DNA from: Glaciecola sp048820975
GTDB lineage: Bacteria > Pseudomonadota > Gammaproteobacteria > Enterobacterales > Alteromonadaceae
DNA: 64,000 nucleotides
Direction of reading: 5' to 3'
NCBI RefSeq assembly: GCF_048820975.1
Contig: NZ_JBMEUF010000001.1
Coordinates: 2,480,001 to 2,544,000, forward strand
This document shows, piece by piece, positions 17,616 to 27,559 of the stretch. Both the position numbers and the translations under genes were made by a program. The first letter of the stretch is position 1; the number at the start of each line of letters is the position of its first letter. Below the pieces are notes generated by a model that saw only the letters and a program-made list of their open reading frames with translations, was not told the DNA's origin and made no database searches.

Positions 17616-20600
17616 CTACTCCAATATCAAGTATTCATGTTGATCCGTACTAATGTGAAGTTCGACTTTACCATTTTCGTTTAATCTTGAATGCATATGA
17701 CTATTCGAAAAAGCATTGGAAAAAACATCCCCAATTAGCTGAGGCCCTTTCCAATTGATGGAGCCATCTTTATTCATATTTACTATACGCGGTAACGCTC
17801 TGTTTTTATTTGATTCGGTCACTTCCGCAATGGCAAAGTAAGTTTGAATATCACTATTGTTCGGATTAGGCACTAATGCGCTCACTTCGTTTTGTAAGAA
17901 ATATTCAGCACTTAATTGAAGTTTATCTTGATCAATGCCGTAATATCTAAACACATATGGAGCAGAAAAATCACTGGAAGTGTTCTGGTTATTTGGACTT
18001 GCACAAAGCAATTCATGATTTGCGCCTACATCTGCTTTTACAACGCTAAGAATATTACAACTAGTTGGTAGTGCTAAAACATCTATACTACTTAAACCTG
18101 CTTCATTAATTTGCAACAGTATCAACTCCGAGTTAAATACCGCAACAATGTAAGCCATTTCACCGTGTTTCAGCGCTTTAAATCTTCCATACCTTTCCTG
18201 AAGAGTAAGCCGTCCTAGTTCTTCATTATTGTAAAGGTCAAAAACAACTACCGTTTCGTCAATAGCGTAAATCATCTCCTCTTTGCCATCACCGTTCATA
18301 TCAAACGCATCAATAATTTTTACTTCGCTGTTAAGGTCAGTAACTTGGGCCTCATGCCATTGCCCTAAGTCAGAAAGCTGAAGAGCTGATACTCCTTTGA
18401 AAGCACCTGAAACTTGATTAACAAACAGGTCACCGAAGCCATCTTTATTAAAGTCGTTTACAACGCCCTTATCACTTTGCCAATTACCAAGGGCATCACT
18501 TACTGTTTGATTATCATGATCTTTATACGATAAGAACCTTGCCCCATAAACATTGTCATTGTCAGCTTCTATTAAATAAACGAGTTCACTATCAATACCA
18601 TTTACTGAGGCCCAGCCTGCAAAAGAATATGAATAGGCTATTACTTCATTATAATCTCGAATATCTTGACTACTTTGCCCAAGTTCTACAACTGAATAAC
18701 GGGAGGGATTTGAATGCATATTAATGCTCGCTAAAATCGCTTCGGCTTTACCATCGTTGTCAATATCTCCTAGTGTAAAGTGCTCAAAATTCCACGTGCT
18801 GTCTTGCTCAAGTGTATATCGCTCATGTAACTCACCATCTGCAAAATCTAATACTTGCAGTTGTCTTTTGCCAACATCACCAAATACTAGTTCTTCAGCT
18901 AGATCATCATCTATGTTTACTGCTGAAAGTCCGTTAATGTCAGTCAGGTCAAATGCAGCCAGTTGAGTTCTTGATACCGCAGAATGGATCAGTAAATCAT
19001 CAGCAGGTTTGCCTACTATTTCTTTAATTCCATTACCATTTACATCTGCAAGAATAAGATTTCGGCCAGCAAAGTTATCAGCATTTTGCCATTCAATTTG
19101 CCAATTTTGAGTATCTAAAATAGAACCTTCTGAGAGCACTATTTCAAGGGCCGGATCAAGATCTACATTCCCAACGGCTATCGATGAGATTAAGTTAAAC
19201 TCACCTATATATAGTGGAATATCAAAACGGTCCCAACGATATATGTAAAGCCTAGTGCCATTACTCGTGCTAGTACCTAAAATAAGTTCGTCAATGCCGT
19301 CACCATTAAGGTCGGCAGCTTTCATGGTTTCTATTGCACTATCAAACCTTAAGACCTCTCGCGGTTTTTGACCTAAATCATCAATAATAAATAAGACACC
19401 ATATTGATTGACTAAAATTTCTTTTTTGCTATCTGTTGCCGTTGTTTCAATAGGGGTTATTTGTGTTCCCAAAAAAAGCCCTTGGGTAGCGCCAGTATCT
19501 GCGTCAATAGCAAAAGGGTAAACCCATTTACGTTGTAAGCCATTATTTTGTAGCCCCATCAAATAGATAGTTCCTTTATTATCGGTGGCTAATAACTCTT
19601 GTCCCGTTTCGTTGTCAAAATTTCCTACATATAAAGATTTATCTGATATAGGCGGGCCTACTTGAGAGGTAATAACAGGTAGTTCTTTTTCAGACTGAAC
19701 CTGAATTTCAATGCTATCTTTTAGAGGATGCCTGAGGTATCCGTCATATTGAATGTTTGCTTGAAACACGTAGCTTTGTTGTGCAAAAAGCGAGTCTTCT
19801 GGCACTTCCCACGTAAGCTCTCCATCATTATTTACACTTGCGCCCTTTGGCAAACTTATAAACTGTGCTGATTGTTCTGAGCCTGGTAAATCAGGGTCGC
19901 GCACTACCGATGTAAAACTTATTCGATCACCAGGAGAAACAAGCTCAGGCACATTTGTAAAGTTTAATTCAGGAGCTGAATCTTCAATTTCGACCCTGTA
20001 TCGAGCGCTAGGAACACTATTTACACCATCGAATACGGTCGCAACAAGTGATACTTCGTCACCATGAACTGCATGGTACGGAGGAAAGTAGTTGCTTGTG
20101 CTGATATCATTCTTTGGTTGATCATTTACAAACCAATTATATGTAACAACTAACTGCTCTAGTGCTGTATCTTCATCTTGTAAGTTATGCAGTTTAGCGG
20201 TAATAGTGCTGGATGTGAAAATGCTGTTTGATGTATAAATGCCATTAAGGCCATTATCGAAATCTATCCATACAGATTCAGGAGGGAGCGTAAGAACATT
20301 TAGGTCTGTTAATGTTGAAAAAGCGCTTTCGCCTTGCAACAGTGCTCGTGCGCTTCCAAAATATAAGCCCTTGTCATAAGACCCATCTAAATTGGTATCT
20401 ACCAGCAGTTTCACTCGTTCATGTGGTGGCAATATTTCAAAACGTGAAGTGTTTACGCCTTCTAGATCAATATAACCGATTTGGCTAGGGTACCTATCTA
20501 TTTTGAAGTTAGCAGCGGAAAATTTAATATGCCCGCCTTGTTCGATATATATTGAGCCAGTATCAAGCCTAGTCTCATTATCAGCATTGATGCTGATTTT

Positions 20601-21344
20601 ACGATCAATGAAAGTTGTTTTATTAGCAAACGCTGCAACCGTAATATATTCTTGTGTTTCGCGCTCATCTTCAACAGTTTCAACGCTTGCTCGACCTTCT
20701 GTAAAAGCAAAATTATATAAGCCAGATAGCTTCACTTGAGAACTAAAGCTCGTCGCCTTGAAACTTACATCATCATAAGCCGTGAAACCAAGCAAATTAT
20801 TATCATCAATTTCCTCTACTACAAAGGCCATTGTGCCGTTCACCTCATTTAAAGAAGGCGTTAATTGATAGTCTTGGCAACGGTCGTAATTAATTGATAT
20901 TTTAAGTGAGTTACTAGTGTCTGCAATACCCTTTATTGAGGCAGTACCGGTGCTAGAGCAGTTGATTACAGTGTCTATGCTTCCAGGGTTTTGCAGCATT
21001 TCCTCAACCAAGCCACGGGCAACGTAAGGAAACTCTATGTTTTCGTCGCTAGCAAACAATAACTTCGACACATGAAGAGCTTTAGCATCATCTATGGTTG
21101 CAAGTGAAGTATCACCGGTGTATTTAGCATCAGCTAAAGCGCGGGCTGCAGCTTTTATACTCTCGAGTGATTGTGTTGAAACGTCTGCAATGATTGCAGA
21201 ATCTGTACTTAACACCGGCTGTTCAGGAGAAGTAGGTGTTGGCAAACTAGGGCTGTTATCTGAACCTCCCCCTCCTCCGCAAGCAAATAAAAAGAGTAGA
21301 GCTAAAGAGCCAATAAGGCGTGTAATGTATTTGAGGCTATTCAT
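17616..21344 (-). CDS. Large FG-GAP/VCBS-repeat lipoprotein
   Basis: A 1242-aa surface or periplasmic lipoprotein. The chosen start (21344) gives a 20-residue signal peptide ending LFLFAC, with lipidation at Cys21 followed by a GGGGGS linker; a TTG seven codons upstream is the alternative. Residues of about 470-560 resemble an Ig/cadherin-like fold (SPGDRISFTSVVRDPD, LTWEVPED). From about 590 to 1100 there are at least five FG-GAP-type calcium loops, including ADLNGDGIDELILG, ADVNGNGIKEIVG, GDIDNDGKAEAIL, NDFNKDGFGDLFV and FDMNGDGKEEMIY, expected to form a beta-propeller. Such proteins usually bind ligands or partners; the role here is unknown. It is transcribed alone, towards the orphan 69-bp repeat. 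Confidence 0.85.
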   Translation of the reverse strand: MNSLKYITRLIGSLALLFLFACGGGGGSDNSPSLPTPTSPEQPVLSTDSAIIADVSTQSLESIKAAARALADAKYTGDTSLATIDDAKALHVSKLLFASDENIEFPYVARGLVEEMLQNPGSIDTVINCSSTGTASIKGIADTSNSLKISINYDRCQDYQLTPSLNEVNGTMAFVVEEIDDNNLLGFTAYDDVSFKATSFSSQVKLSGLYNFAFTEGRASVETVEDERETQEYITVAAFANKTTFIDRKISINADNETRLDTGSIYIEQGGHIKFSAANFKIDRYPSQIGYIDLEGVNTSRFEILPPHERVKLLVDTNLDGSYDKGLYFGSARALLQGESAFSTLTDLNVLTLPPESVWIDFDNGLNGIYTSNSIFTSSTITAKLHNLQDEDTALEQLVVTYNWFVNDQPKNDISTSNYFPPYHAVHGDEVSLVATVFDGVNSVPSARYRVEIEDSAPELNFTNVPELVSPGDRISFTSVVRDPDLPGSEQSAQFISLPKGASVNNDGELTWEVPEDSLFAQQSYVFQANIQYDGYLRHPLKDSIEIQVQSEKELPVITSQVGPPISDKSLYVGNFDNETGQELLATDNKGTIYLMGLQNNGLQRKWVYPFAIDADTGATQGLFLGTQITPIETTATDSKKEILVNQYGVLFIIDDLGQKPREVLRFDSAIETMKAADLNGDGIDELILGTSTSNGTRLYIYRWDRFDIPLYIGEFNLISSIAVGNVDLDPALEIVLSEGSILDTQNWQIEWQNADNFAGRNLILADVNGNGIKEIVGKPADDLLIHSAVSRTQLAAFDLTDINGLSAVNIDDDLAEELVFGDVGKRQLQVLDFADGELHERYTLEQDSTWNFEHFTLGDIDNDGKAEAILASINMHSNPSRYSVVELGQSSQDIRDYNEVIAYSYSFAGWASVNGIDSELVYLIEADNDNVYGARFLSYKDHDNQTVSDALGNWQSDKGVVNDFNKDGFGDLFVNQVSGAFKGVSALQLSDLGQWHEAQVTDLNSEVKIIDAFDMNGDGKEEMIYAIDETVVVFDLYNNEELGRLTLQERYGRFKALKHGEMAYIVAVFNSELILLQINEAGLSSIDVLALPTSCNILSVVKADVGANHELLCASPNNQNTSSDFSAPYVFRYYGIDQDKLQLSAEYFLQNEVSALVPNPNNSDIQTYFAIAEVTESNKNRALPRIVNMNKDGSINWKGPQLIGDVFSNAFSNSHMHSRLNENGKVELHISTDQHEYLILE

Positions 21345-21470
21345 ACTAGATGCTATCCGTGTCAATTTAGTACCGCTTAAGCGGTTGTTAACACTACCAT
21401 TAAATAACGCTCATAGTAAATATTGTTAAGCCTGAAAACCACCACAGGCTTGCATCTCGCCAGTTACAAC

Positions 21471-22475
21471 TTATTGCTCGTGCTTTAAAAAAACAGTTTT
21501 GTTTAACCAATCCACAATGTGAGAATGTTCTTGCTCGCCAATCATCGACATATAAGCGTGTTCACGATTATTTATTTCAAGTACGTTTATTTGACTAGAT
21601 TTCAAGGGCGCAAACTTAAGGTAAGGTGATACGCTGTCAGTGTTAGACGCAAAAATTAAATAGGGTATTTCGCTGGCGCTAATTACCGGTAGCGTATTGG
21701 TTTGCTCAACGCTTAAGCCTGCTGCCCGCAGTGCGGCATTTGCCCCCTTACTTTTGTGCGCGTCTGACAATAAAAAGTCATACCAAGGTTTAGTGTCTTT
21801 AAAATAACCCAGTAAGGAGTCATCAAATTGCGTCATAGGGGCTTGCAGTACAACGGCATCTACTACCTTGTTTTTGCCAAGTGTTGCGGCAACTAATCCT
21901 CCCATAGAATTGCCAACAGCAATAATGGGTAAGGTGGTGTTGAGCTTTTGGGAAATAAAGTTTTGCACGTATTGGCTATCGCTAACCCCGAAGCCTTTAG
22001 CAGCTGTTGAGTTACCGTGGCCAAGTAAATCAAGTAGGTATACATCAAAGCCTAAGAATTGAAAATACGCAGCTGATACCAACATCCACTCTTTACTGGC
22101 CCTAAAGCCATGCACAATTACAACACTGCCTGTAAAGGGCACAATGTCGGCTCGTTTGAGTTGTAATGAACTAGTATGTGGCGTGCGAGTAAATTGCGCC
22201 TCAATATTCATATCAAACTTTTTACTAGCGCTTTTGCTTGGAGCGAACAAATACTCATAGCAGCCAAACTTAGGGTCACAATGTTCACGCACCTGCACGT
22301 CAAACTCTTTCATCATGTTTTGCGTGTTACTTAAGTTATTCGGATAACTTTTTGCATTGAGTAGCGTGGTTTTCACAAGCGTCTCGCAGCCACTTAACAA
22401 TACAACCATCACTAATAAAATACTCCAAAGTAGCTTTGGCCTTTTGTGGTTTATAGCAGTGCTTAACGTGAACAT
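21471..22475 (-). CDS. Alpha/beta-hydrolase lipoprotein
   Basis: A 334-aa protein with a type II signal peptide (LLSGC, lipidated Cys near residue 29) and an alpha/beta-hydrolase core. The oxyanion region VIVHGFRASKEWM lies near residue 120, the nucleophile elbow GNSMGG near 188, the probable acid in SNTDSVSP near 280, and the catalytic His in NREHAYM near 308. It probably acts as a membrane-anchored esterase or lipase; the substrate is unknown. It lies 106 bp from the start of the FG-GAP lipoprotein on the same strand and may precede it in one transcript. Confidence 0.85.
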   Translation of the reverse strand: MFTLSTAINHKRPKLLWSILLVMVVLLSGCETLVKTTLLNAKSYPNNLSNTQNMMKEFDVQVREHCDPKFGCYEYLFAPSKSASKKFDMNIEAQFTRTPHTSSLQLKRADIVPFTGSVVIVHGFRASKEWMLVSAAYFQFLGFDVYLLDLLGHGNSTAAKGFGVSDSQYVQNFISQKLNTTLPIIAVGNSMGGLVAATLGKNKVVDAVVLQAPMTQFDDSLLGYFKDTKPWYDFLLSDAHKSKGANAALRAAGLSVEQTNTLPVISASEIPYLIFASNTDSVSPYLKFAPLKSSQINVLEINNREHAYMSMIGEQEHSHIVDWLNKTVFLKHEQ

Positions 22476-22646
22476 TATTTCTAACTCTAAATTATGAAGT
22501 GAATAAGCACAACAAACTATAGAAGCTGTACACTATTTGCAATGCTCAAAACGGGTATTACAGGTTTATAGGATACTCAACATACTAAACGCGCCTTAAG
22601 GCTTGCGCATTTTATATAAGCACTCTGCTCAAATATCGCACTTTGC

Positions 22647-22678
22647 CAGTGCAAAACTTTCACCAAAGTATTGCACTG
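22647..22678. promoter_or_regulatory. Inverted repeat upstream of TonB receptor
   Basis: CAGTGCAA and TTGCACTG are perfect 8-bp arms separated by 16 bases, about 180 bp before the receptor start at 22862. This could be an operator for a dimeric regulator, the RpiR protein at 26712 being a neighbour candidate. The remainder of the 386-bp gap 22476-22861 shows nothing I recognise. Confidence 0.4.
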
Positions 22679-22861
22679 AATTACCGTTTGTAGGCTAAAC
22701 CCCGTAAAAACGAACCACATGGTCAGGATTTGGGCATTTGGCATAAGTATTGCCTTAGCCTTATTAGTTCATGCACGACACCGTATAAAAAAGACCAATA
22801 AAAGCGTGAATATATCACCATCAAGGAATCGCTGCGGCGAAAAACACGCGAGATAATAATC

Positions 22862-25411
22862 ATGAAACAATTTAGATATAAACCCTTATGCGCCAGCATT
22901 ATTTCAATAATGGCCTTAAGTTACGGTACAAGTGCATTAGCACAAACAGCACCTGAAGAAGACCTTGAAACGATTTCTGTTACAGGTACCAAAGATGTAA
23001 ATTCACTTATTCCCATTGAATCAAGCAGTGCCTTTGGATTAGATAAATCACTTATTGAAACCCCTCGTTCTATTACAGAAATAAGCTCTGACTTAATAGA
23101 AGCTTACGGTTTACGAAGTGTAGATGATTTAGTCAGAATTACTCCGGGCGCATTTACCAGTTCATTTTTTGGGATTCAAGGTGCTATGGATATTCGCGGC
23201 GAATCGGCTGACAACTACTTTAGAGGCTTTAGAAGAATAGCCAACCCTGGCGCTTTTAAAACGAATATTCGCGGAGCAAAAAGCCTAGAAGTAATGCGCG
23301 GCCCAGTAAGCCCATTATACGGGAATGGTAGTGTAGGCGGGCAACTAAACTACTCTCCTAAATCGGCAAAATCAGATGCCACCAAATATGTTGAACAAGC
23401 CAGTGGCGAAGTGCATTTAACCTTAGGCACGTATGATCAAAAAATATTAGCCGTAGAGGGCGGAGCACCGTTCATGCTAGGTGACAAACAAGCCGGTATA
23501 TATGTATTTGCCGAAGCTGAAGACTCAGGCTCATATTATGATAACTACAGTCCAACTAATGAAATTCTGCAGGTAGCTTTAGATTTAGACCTAAGCGAAA
23601 ATACCGTTATGGAATTTGGTTTTCAGTATCAAACCTCTGATGCAATTCAAGTACCGGGCTGGAACCGCGTTACGCAAGATTTAATTGATAATGGCACCTA
23701 TATTACCGGTGCACCTGTAGCCAAAAATTCTGATAACCCCATTGGTGCTGACCGCCTCCTTCCCCAGGAATCTGGTTTTATAACTCCCTTTGCGCCTTTC
23801 TTTATTAACTCGTCATTCTCGGGCGTTGGCTCATTTTGCAGCCCAGGCACTACTGATAACACCAACTATCAATACAATGGCATGTTACTTTCGTGCCCCG
23901 GGGTAGGCACTGAAATTGAAAATTTATATTCGCTCAGCAACCCCGGTACCACGCAAATAGATCATAAAACCACGTTTATTGATGACATTGATTTTGCTGA
24001 CTCAACCGCCTTTACCGCGTATTTGGATTTCACCACATATTTAGATAACGACATAACGTGGAAAAACCAATTTTACTATGACTACATGGACCACACTAAG
24101 TATCAAAGCTGGGGATTCACCGCTGACTACCCAGGGGCAAAGGCGATGGAATTTAGATCTAGCCTTAACTTTGAAACCACCCACAATAGCGCAGTTGTAC
24201 AGCATATTACGGGCATAAGTGTGCGCAACGAAGACTTAGATTATAACCATGCTTACTATGATGAAACCTTTGATTTTAGGGATATCACCGTAGGGCCAAC
24301 ACCTGATGACAGAATAGATTGGGCAGTTCATGACCCATACGAAGACGCCACCATTTTATATGATGATGAGGGCAACCCCACCGGCATAGACGGCACTGTG
24401 CGCAGAAACTATAACGAAGTACAGCTATCAACTGCGCTAAACGCTGGCTTGTTCTACATTGCTGATATAACCGTTGATAAACTAAGCGTGTTGTTAGGTT
24501 TGCGCTATGACTACTACGACATAGAGTCTGAAGATAAAGCAGTATCTTTACTTGGCATCCCATTTGGCGACGGCTTAGTACATAAAGATTCGCAAACCGC
24601 CACAAGCTATAACTTAAGTGTATCTTATAAAATGGATTCAGGCTTTGTACCTTACATGACTTACGCTGAATCTAATTCTTTAAGCACCAACCAGCTTGGC
24701 GGTATTATTCCAAGCAGCGTTGATAATGGAGAGTACTTAGCTGATTCAACCTTAAGTGAAGTTGGCCTGAAATACAGTAGTGACGATGACTCTATATTTG
24801 CCGCGGTAGCTTACTTTGACCAAGAAAAAACAGACAGAATAGGCCAAACCTCAGCCCTAGTTGCTGTTTACAGTAAAGGCCTTGAGTTTGAAGCGCGCGC
24901 TATATTTAACGAAAACTACTCATTAACGGCTACCGCTACCCACATTGAAACTACCGAAGTAAGTGATGGTGCCCTAGCGGTAATTAACGGCGCTGACTTT
25001 GCAATTCAAAATGGCTTAGAACCTTACCAAGTTTACGGCGGCCGTATAGCCGGAAATCGTTCTACCTTTGTAGGTGAAGGCGTTGAGCTTGATCGTGGCG
25101 GCTTACCTGACAATACAGTAAGTATGTATTTAAACTACAATAAACCTTTAGAAAACGGTAGACTCACAGGAAGCTTAGGCTTCGGTTGGGCTGACGAAAC
25201 TTACACTGATGTACTAGAAACAGTTTTACTGCCTAATTACATGGTGTGGACAGGCTCAGTTGGGTACGTGGCTGATAACTACCGCGTACTCTTTAGTGTG
25301 AACAACTTGTTTGAAGAAGAATACTATACATCGGCTGACTTGTTTGACTCTGTGGTTGTAAAACCCTCAGAAGGTCGCACAGCATCGGTTATGTTCAGTT
25401 ATTCTTTCTAG
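22862..25411 (+). CDS. TonB-dependent siderophore-type receptor
   Basis: An 849-aa outer-membrane receptor. The signal peptide ends near SALA-QT, and the TonB-box-like segment LETISVTGTKD follows. The plug covers about residues 60-175 (SLIETPRSITEISSDLIEAYG, then EVMRGPVSPLYGNGSVGGQL), and a 22-strand-type barrel ends in FSYSF. The plug wording matches the siderophore/TonB receptor subfamily, but no Fur box was seen and the neighbours (orphan protein, RpiR regulator) point to a carbon or nitrogen substrate instead. A hairpin at 25420 separates it from the next gene. Confidence 0.92.
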   Translation: MKQFRYKPLCASIISIMALSYGTSALAQTAPEEDLETISVTGTKDVNSLIPIESSSAFGLDKSLIETPRSITEISSDLIEAYGLRSVDDLVRITPGAFTSSFFGIQGAMDIRGESADNYFRGFRRIANPGAFKTNIRGAKSLEVMRGPVSPLYGNGSVGGQLNYSPKSAKSDATKYVEQASGEVHLTLGTYDQKILAVEGGAPFMLGDKQAGIYVFAEAEDSGSYYDNYSPTNEILQVALDLDLSENTVMEFGFQYQTSDAIQVPGWNRVTQDLIDNGTYITGAPVAKNSDNPIGADRLLPQESGFITPFAPFFINSSFSGVGSFCSPGTTDNTNYQYNGMLLSCPGVGTEIENLYSLSNPGTTQIDHKTTFIDDIDFADSTAFTAYLDFTTYLDNDITWKNQFYYDYMDHTKYQSWGFTADYPGAKAMEFRSSLNFETTHNSAVVQHITGISVRNEDLDYNHAYYDETFDFRDITVGPTPDDRIDWAVHDPYEDATILYDDEGNPTGIDGTVRRNYNEVQLSTALNAGLFYIADITVDKLSVLLGLRYDYYDIESEDKAVSLLGIPFGDGLVHKDSQTATSYNLSVSYKMDSGFVPYMTYAESNSLSTNQLGGIIPSSVDNGEYLADSTLSEVGLKYSSDDDSIFAAVAYFDQEKTDRIGQTSALVAVYSKGLEFEARAIFNENYSLTATATHIETTEVSDGALAVINGADFAIQNGLEPYQVYGGRIAGNRSTFVGEGVELDRGGLPDNTVSMYLNYNKPLENGRLTGSLGFGWADETYTDVLETVLLPNYMVWTGSVGYVADNYRVLFSVNNLFEEEYYTSADLFDSVVVKPSEGRTASVMFSYSF

Positions 25412-25419
25412 CTTTTAAG

Positions 25420-25445
25420 CACCATCATCCCCATGGATGATGGTG
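25420..25445 (+). terminator. Hairpin after the TonB receptor (attenuating or 3'-protecting)
   Basis: CACCATCATCC and GGATGATGGTG form an 11-bp perfect stem around a CCAT loop right after the receptor stop. No T-run follows, so it is more likely a partial terminator or a mRNA-stabilising hairpin within the receptor-orphan transcript. Confidence 0.6.
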
Positions 25446-25504
25446 TAGTTCACCCCCTACGAGGCGCTAATATTTTATAAAACCTAACATTACAAGAAGC
25501 ATAT

Positions 25505-26632
25505 ATGACCAATCCGCATCGCCCTTTGTTTAAGCATATCCGAAACCATACCGCGCTTTTTGCTGAATTAGCGCAGCTTCGAAACAATTATGCACACAGC
25601 CTAGGCATGCAATTTGACCAATTTCACAAAACTCCCAAGTTGATCACTAAAAGCGGGCAGCGCTTGTCTATAGAGCCTGAACGCAGCATTGTATTAAAGA
25701 ATTTTAGTGCAGCGAGGGGGCTTAAAACTATACTAAGTACTCGTATCCTAGGCTTTCACTTAGTAACAAACAGTGACATAGGCTTTCGTTACCCTACGGC
25801 TGCTTTAGCGGGCTTAGATGCCCCTTACATTAAGCGCTTTCGCTCAGAGTACTTTCACCGTGTAGACGAAAACCGTGACATATGCCGTCCAACTAACTTA
25901 AGTTATGGGATTAAAAGCCGCGGTAAAAGTGATAACAGGGAAGAATACGAAGTATGGATACCCGAGCAAGACGTTAAGCTTGACCCATCACCTTTGTTTG
26001 TAAATAAATACGCAGAAGATTTACCCGAAGCCGTGCGCACCTTTGCAGCTGAGCCTCCCGTTGTACATGGCTGGATGGGCGTTAAACGCTGCGCATTTGA
26101 AGGTATTTATTACAATAAAGCGTTATTTGGTGATATTGCCATAAGTGTGGCCTTGTCATTAGACGCCTATAACATTGGCGCCAAACCTGATTTATCAATG
26201 TCATCTGAGGTAGGTAGCTCAATATGCCTTGGCGGCGCCGAGGTAGAATGGGAAGTAATGGGGTATTTTGCTCCTAAACAAATGCATGTTGAGCATGACC
26301 ATATTTGGTCAGCTATTAACCATACCTTAGAGGCTATTTCAGCGCCTTTAGAAGAAGCATTTGCACCTGATATACTTACCACTGACCAAAGTAAAACTGA
26401 ACGTATTTTAAGTGCCGTGGCAAGCGCCGGCGTAAGCGATGCCGCAATTGCAGAGCAAAACTTAAAGCCTTGGGAATTTTTACAAACTATGAGCGAAGAG
26501 CGCAAGAAAAATCATGACGCAAGCAGAAGCGTGAATTTCTTAGGGCGTTTAAACCGCTTGTTTTACCACCCTGATATGCCACTGCCTTCATTAAAAGAGT
26601 TACACTTTTTGGCTCAACAAAGCCTTGATTAA
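25505..26632 (+). CDS. Conserved-looking cytoplasmic protein of unknown function
   Basis: A 375-aa soluble protein with no signal peptide or membrane helix; I do not recognise the family. Distinctive segments are FRYPTAALAGLDAPYIKRF near residue 95, VVHGWMGVKRC near 180, SSEVGSSICLGGAEVEWEVMG near 233, and HVEHDHIW near 258, whose clustered histidines and acids could bind a metal. The C-terminal third is helical. It sits 93 bp after a TonB receptor and 79 bp before an RpiR regulator on the same strand, an arrangement typical of a small catabolic or uptake locus. An enzyme acting on the receptor's substrate is therefore plausible, but this is inference. Confidence 0.8.
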   Translation: MTNPHRPLFKHIRNHTALFAELAQLRNNYAHSLGMQFDQFHKTPKLITKSGQRLSIEPERSIVLKNFSAARGLKTILSTRILGFHLVTNSDIGFRYPTAALAGLDAPYIKRFRSEYFHRVDENRDICRPTNLSYGIKSRGKSDNREEYEVWIPEQDVKLDPSPLFVNKYAEDLPEAVRTFAAEPPVVHGWMGVKRCAFEGIYYNKALFGDIAISVALSLDAYNIGAKPDLSMSSEVGSSICLGGAEVEWEVMGYFAPKQMHVEHDHIWSAINHTLEAISAPLEEAFAPDILTTDQSKTERILSAVASAGVSDAAIAEQNLKPWEFLQTMSEERKKNHDASRSVNFLGRLNRLFYHPDMPLPSLKELHFLAQQSLD

Positions 26633-26711
26633 AAAGCATTATAATAATCAAATAGCCCCTGCCCAAGCAATTGGGTAGACTACAATTAGTTTAACTAGCA
26701 AGAGACAATGA

Positions 26712-27542
26712 ATGGCCTCTAATAAAAACATACTCGAACGCATGGTTGCTGAGTTTCCTAGCTTGTCACCCAATGCGCGTGACATAGCGAACTATATTCA
26801 GCAAGACCCACTACGTTTAATGAGTATGTCGGTACAGGCCTTGGCTGACGCCACTAACACTTCAAAAGCTACGGTTAGCCGGTTTTTCCGCCAACTTGGC
26901 TATGCCTCGCATCAAGAGGCCAAGCAAGCCATTGTTAATTTACGCAGTAGTGGCTTCCCACTAGGAAATACGCAACAAGCTGATGATGACGCCACTCATC
27001 TTGATAGCGAAATCCACAATATTCAAAAGACCTTACAAAGTATAAACACCGCTGAGCTTGAAGCTATTGTGCTTAAGTTAAAACAAGCAAAGCGCATTTT
27101 CATAATTGGCTTTAGAAACAACTATCCTTTAGCCCTTCATTTGCGCCAGCAACTCATACAAGTTCGCTCACAAGTTTTAGTGTTACCACAACCAGGGCAA
27201 ACCTTGGGAGAAGATCTGGTTGATGTGCAAGATGATGATTTGGTGATTGTATTTGGCTTTAGACGCAGGGCGGTTAATTTTGAAGAGTTAATATCTCAAT
27301 TAGCAGGCAAGCAAACAGTGCTAATTTGCGATCCAACTGGGCAAGTTTTTAACCAACAAGTTGCTCACTTGTTGGTTTGCCACTTAGGTAACAATGATGC
27401 TTTTGACAGCTACGCAGCCCCCATGAGCTTAATATCGCTTTTGTGTAATAATTTATACAAAGCTAGCTCAAGCAATGGGCAGGCTCGTGTTTCAGATATA
27501 TCGCACTTGTATAGCCAATTAAACGAAATATCGAAGCTTTAA
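26712..27542 (+). CDS. MurR/RpiR-family transcriptional regulator
   Basis: A 276-aa regulator. The N-terminal HTH_6 domain (residues ~1-80) includes SVQALADATNTSKATVSRFFRQLGY as the DNA-reading helix region. A SIS sugar-isomerase fold (about 110-240) follows, with IFIIGFRNNYPLALHLRQQL and a later VIVFGFRRR. SIS domains bind phosphosugars or related ligands. RpiR-type regulators are also known in purine/ureide gene clusters (HpxU of Klebsiella), so it could act on the operators described for the 42-kb operon; local control of the TonB receptor is equally possible. It is convergent with the Kef-type gene, with 17 bp between them. Confidence 0.92.
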   Translation: MASNKNILERMVAEFPSLSPNARDIANYIQQDPLRLMSMSVQALADATNTSKATVSRFFRQLGYASHQEAKQAIVNLRSSGFPLGNTQQADDDATHLDSEIHNIQKTLQSINTAELEAIVLKLKQAKRIFIIGFRNNYPLALHLRQQLIQVRSQVLVLPQPGQTLGEDLVDVQDDDLVIVFGFRRRAVNFEELISQLAGKQTVLICDPTGQVFNQQVAHLLVCHLGNNDAFDSYAAPMSLISLLCNNLYKASSSNGQARVSDISHLYSQLNEISKL

Positions 27543-27559
27543 GGTAAGCTAACACTTAC

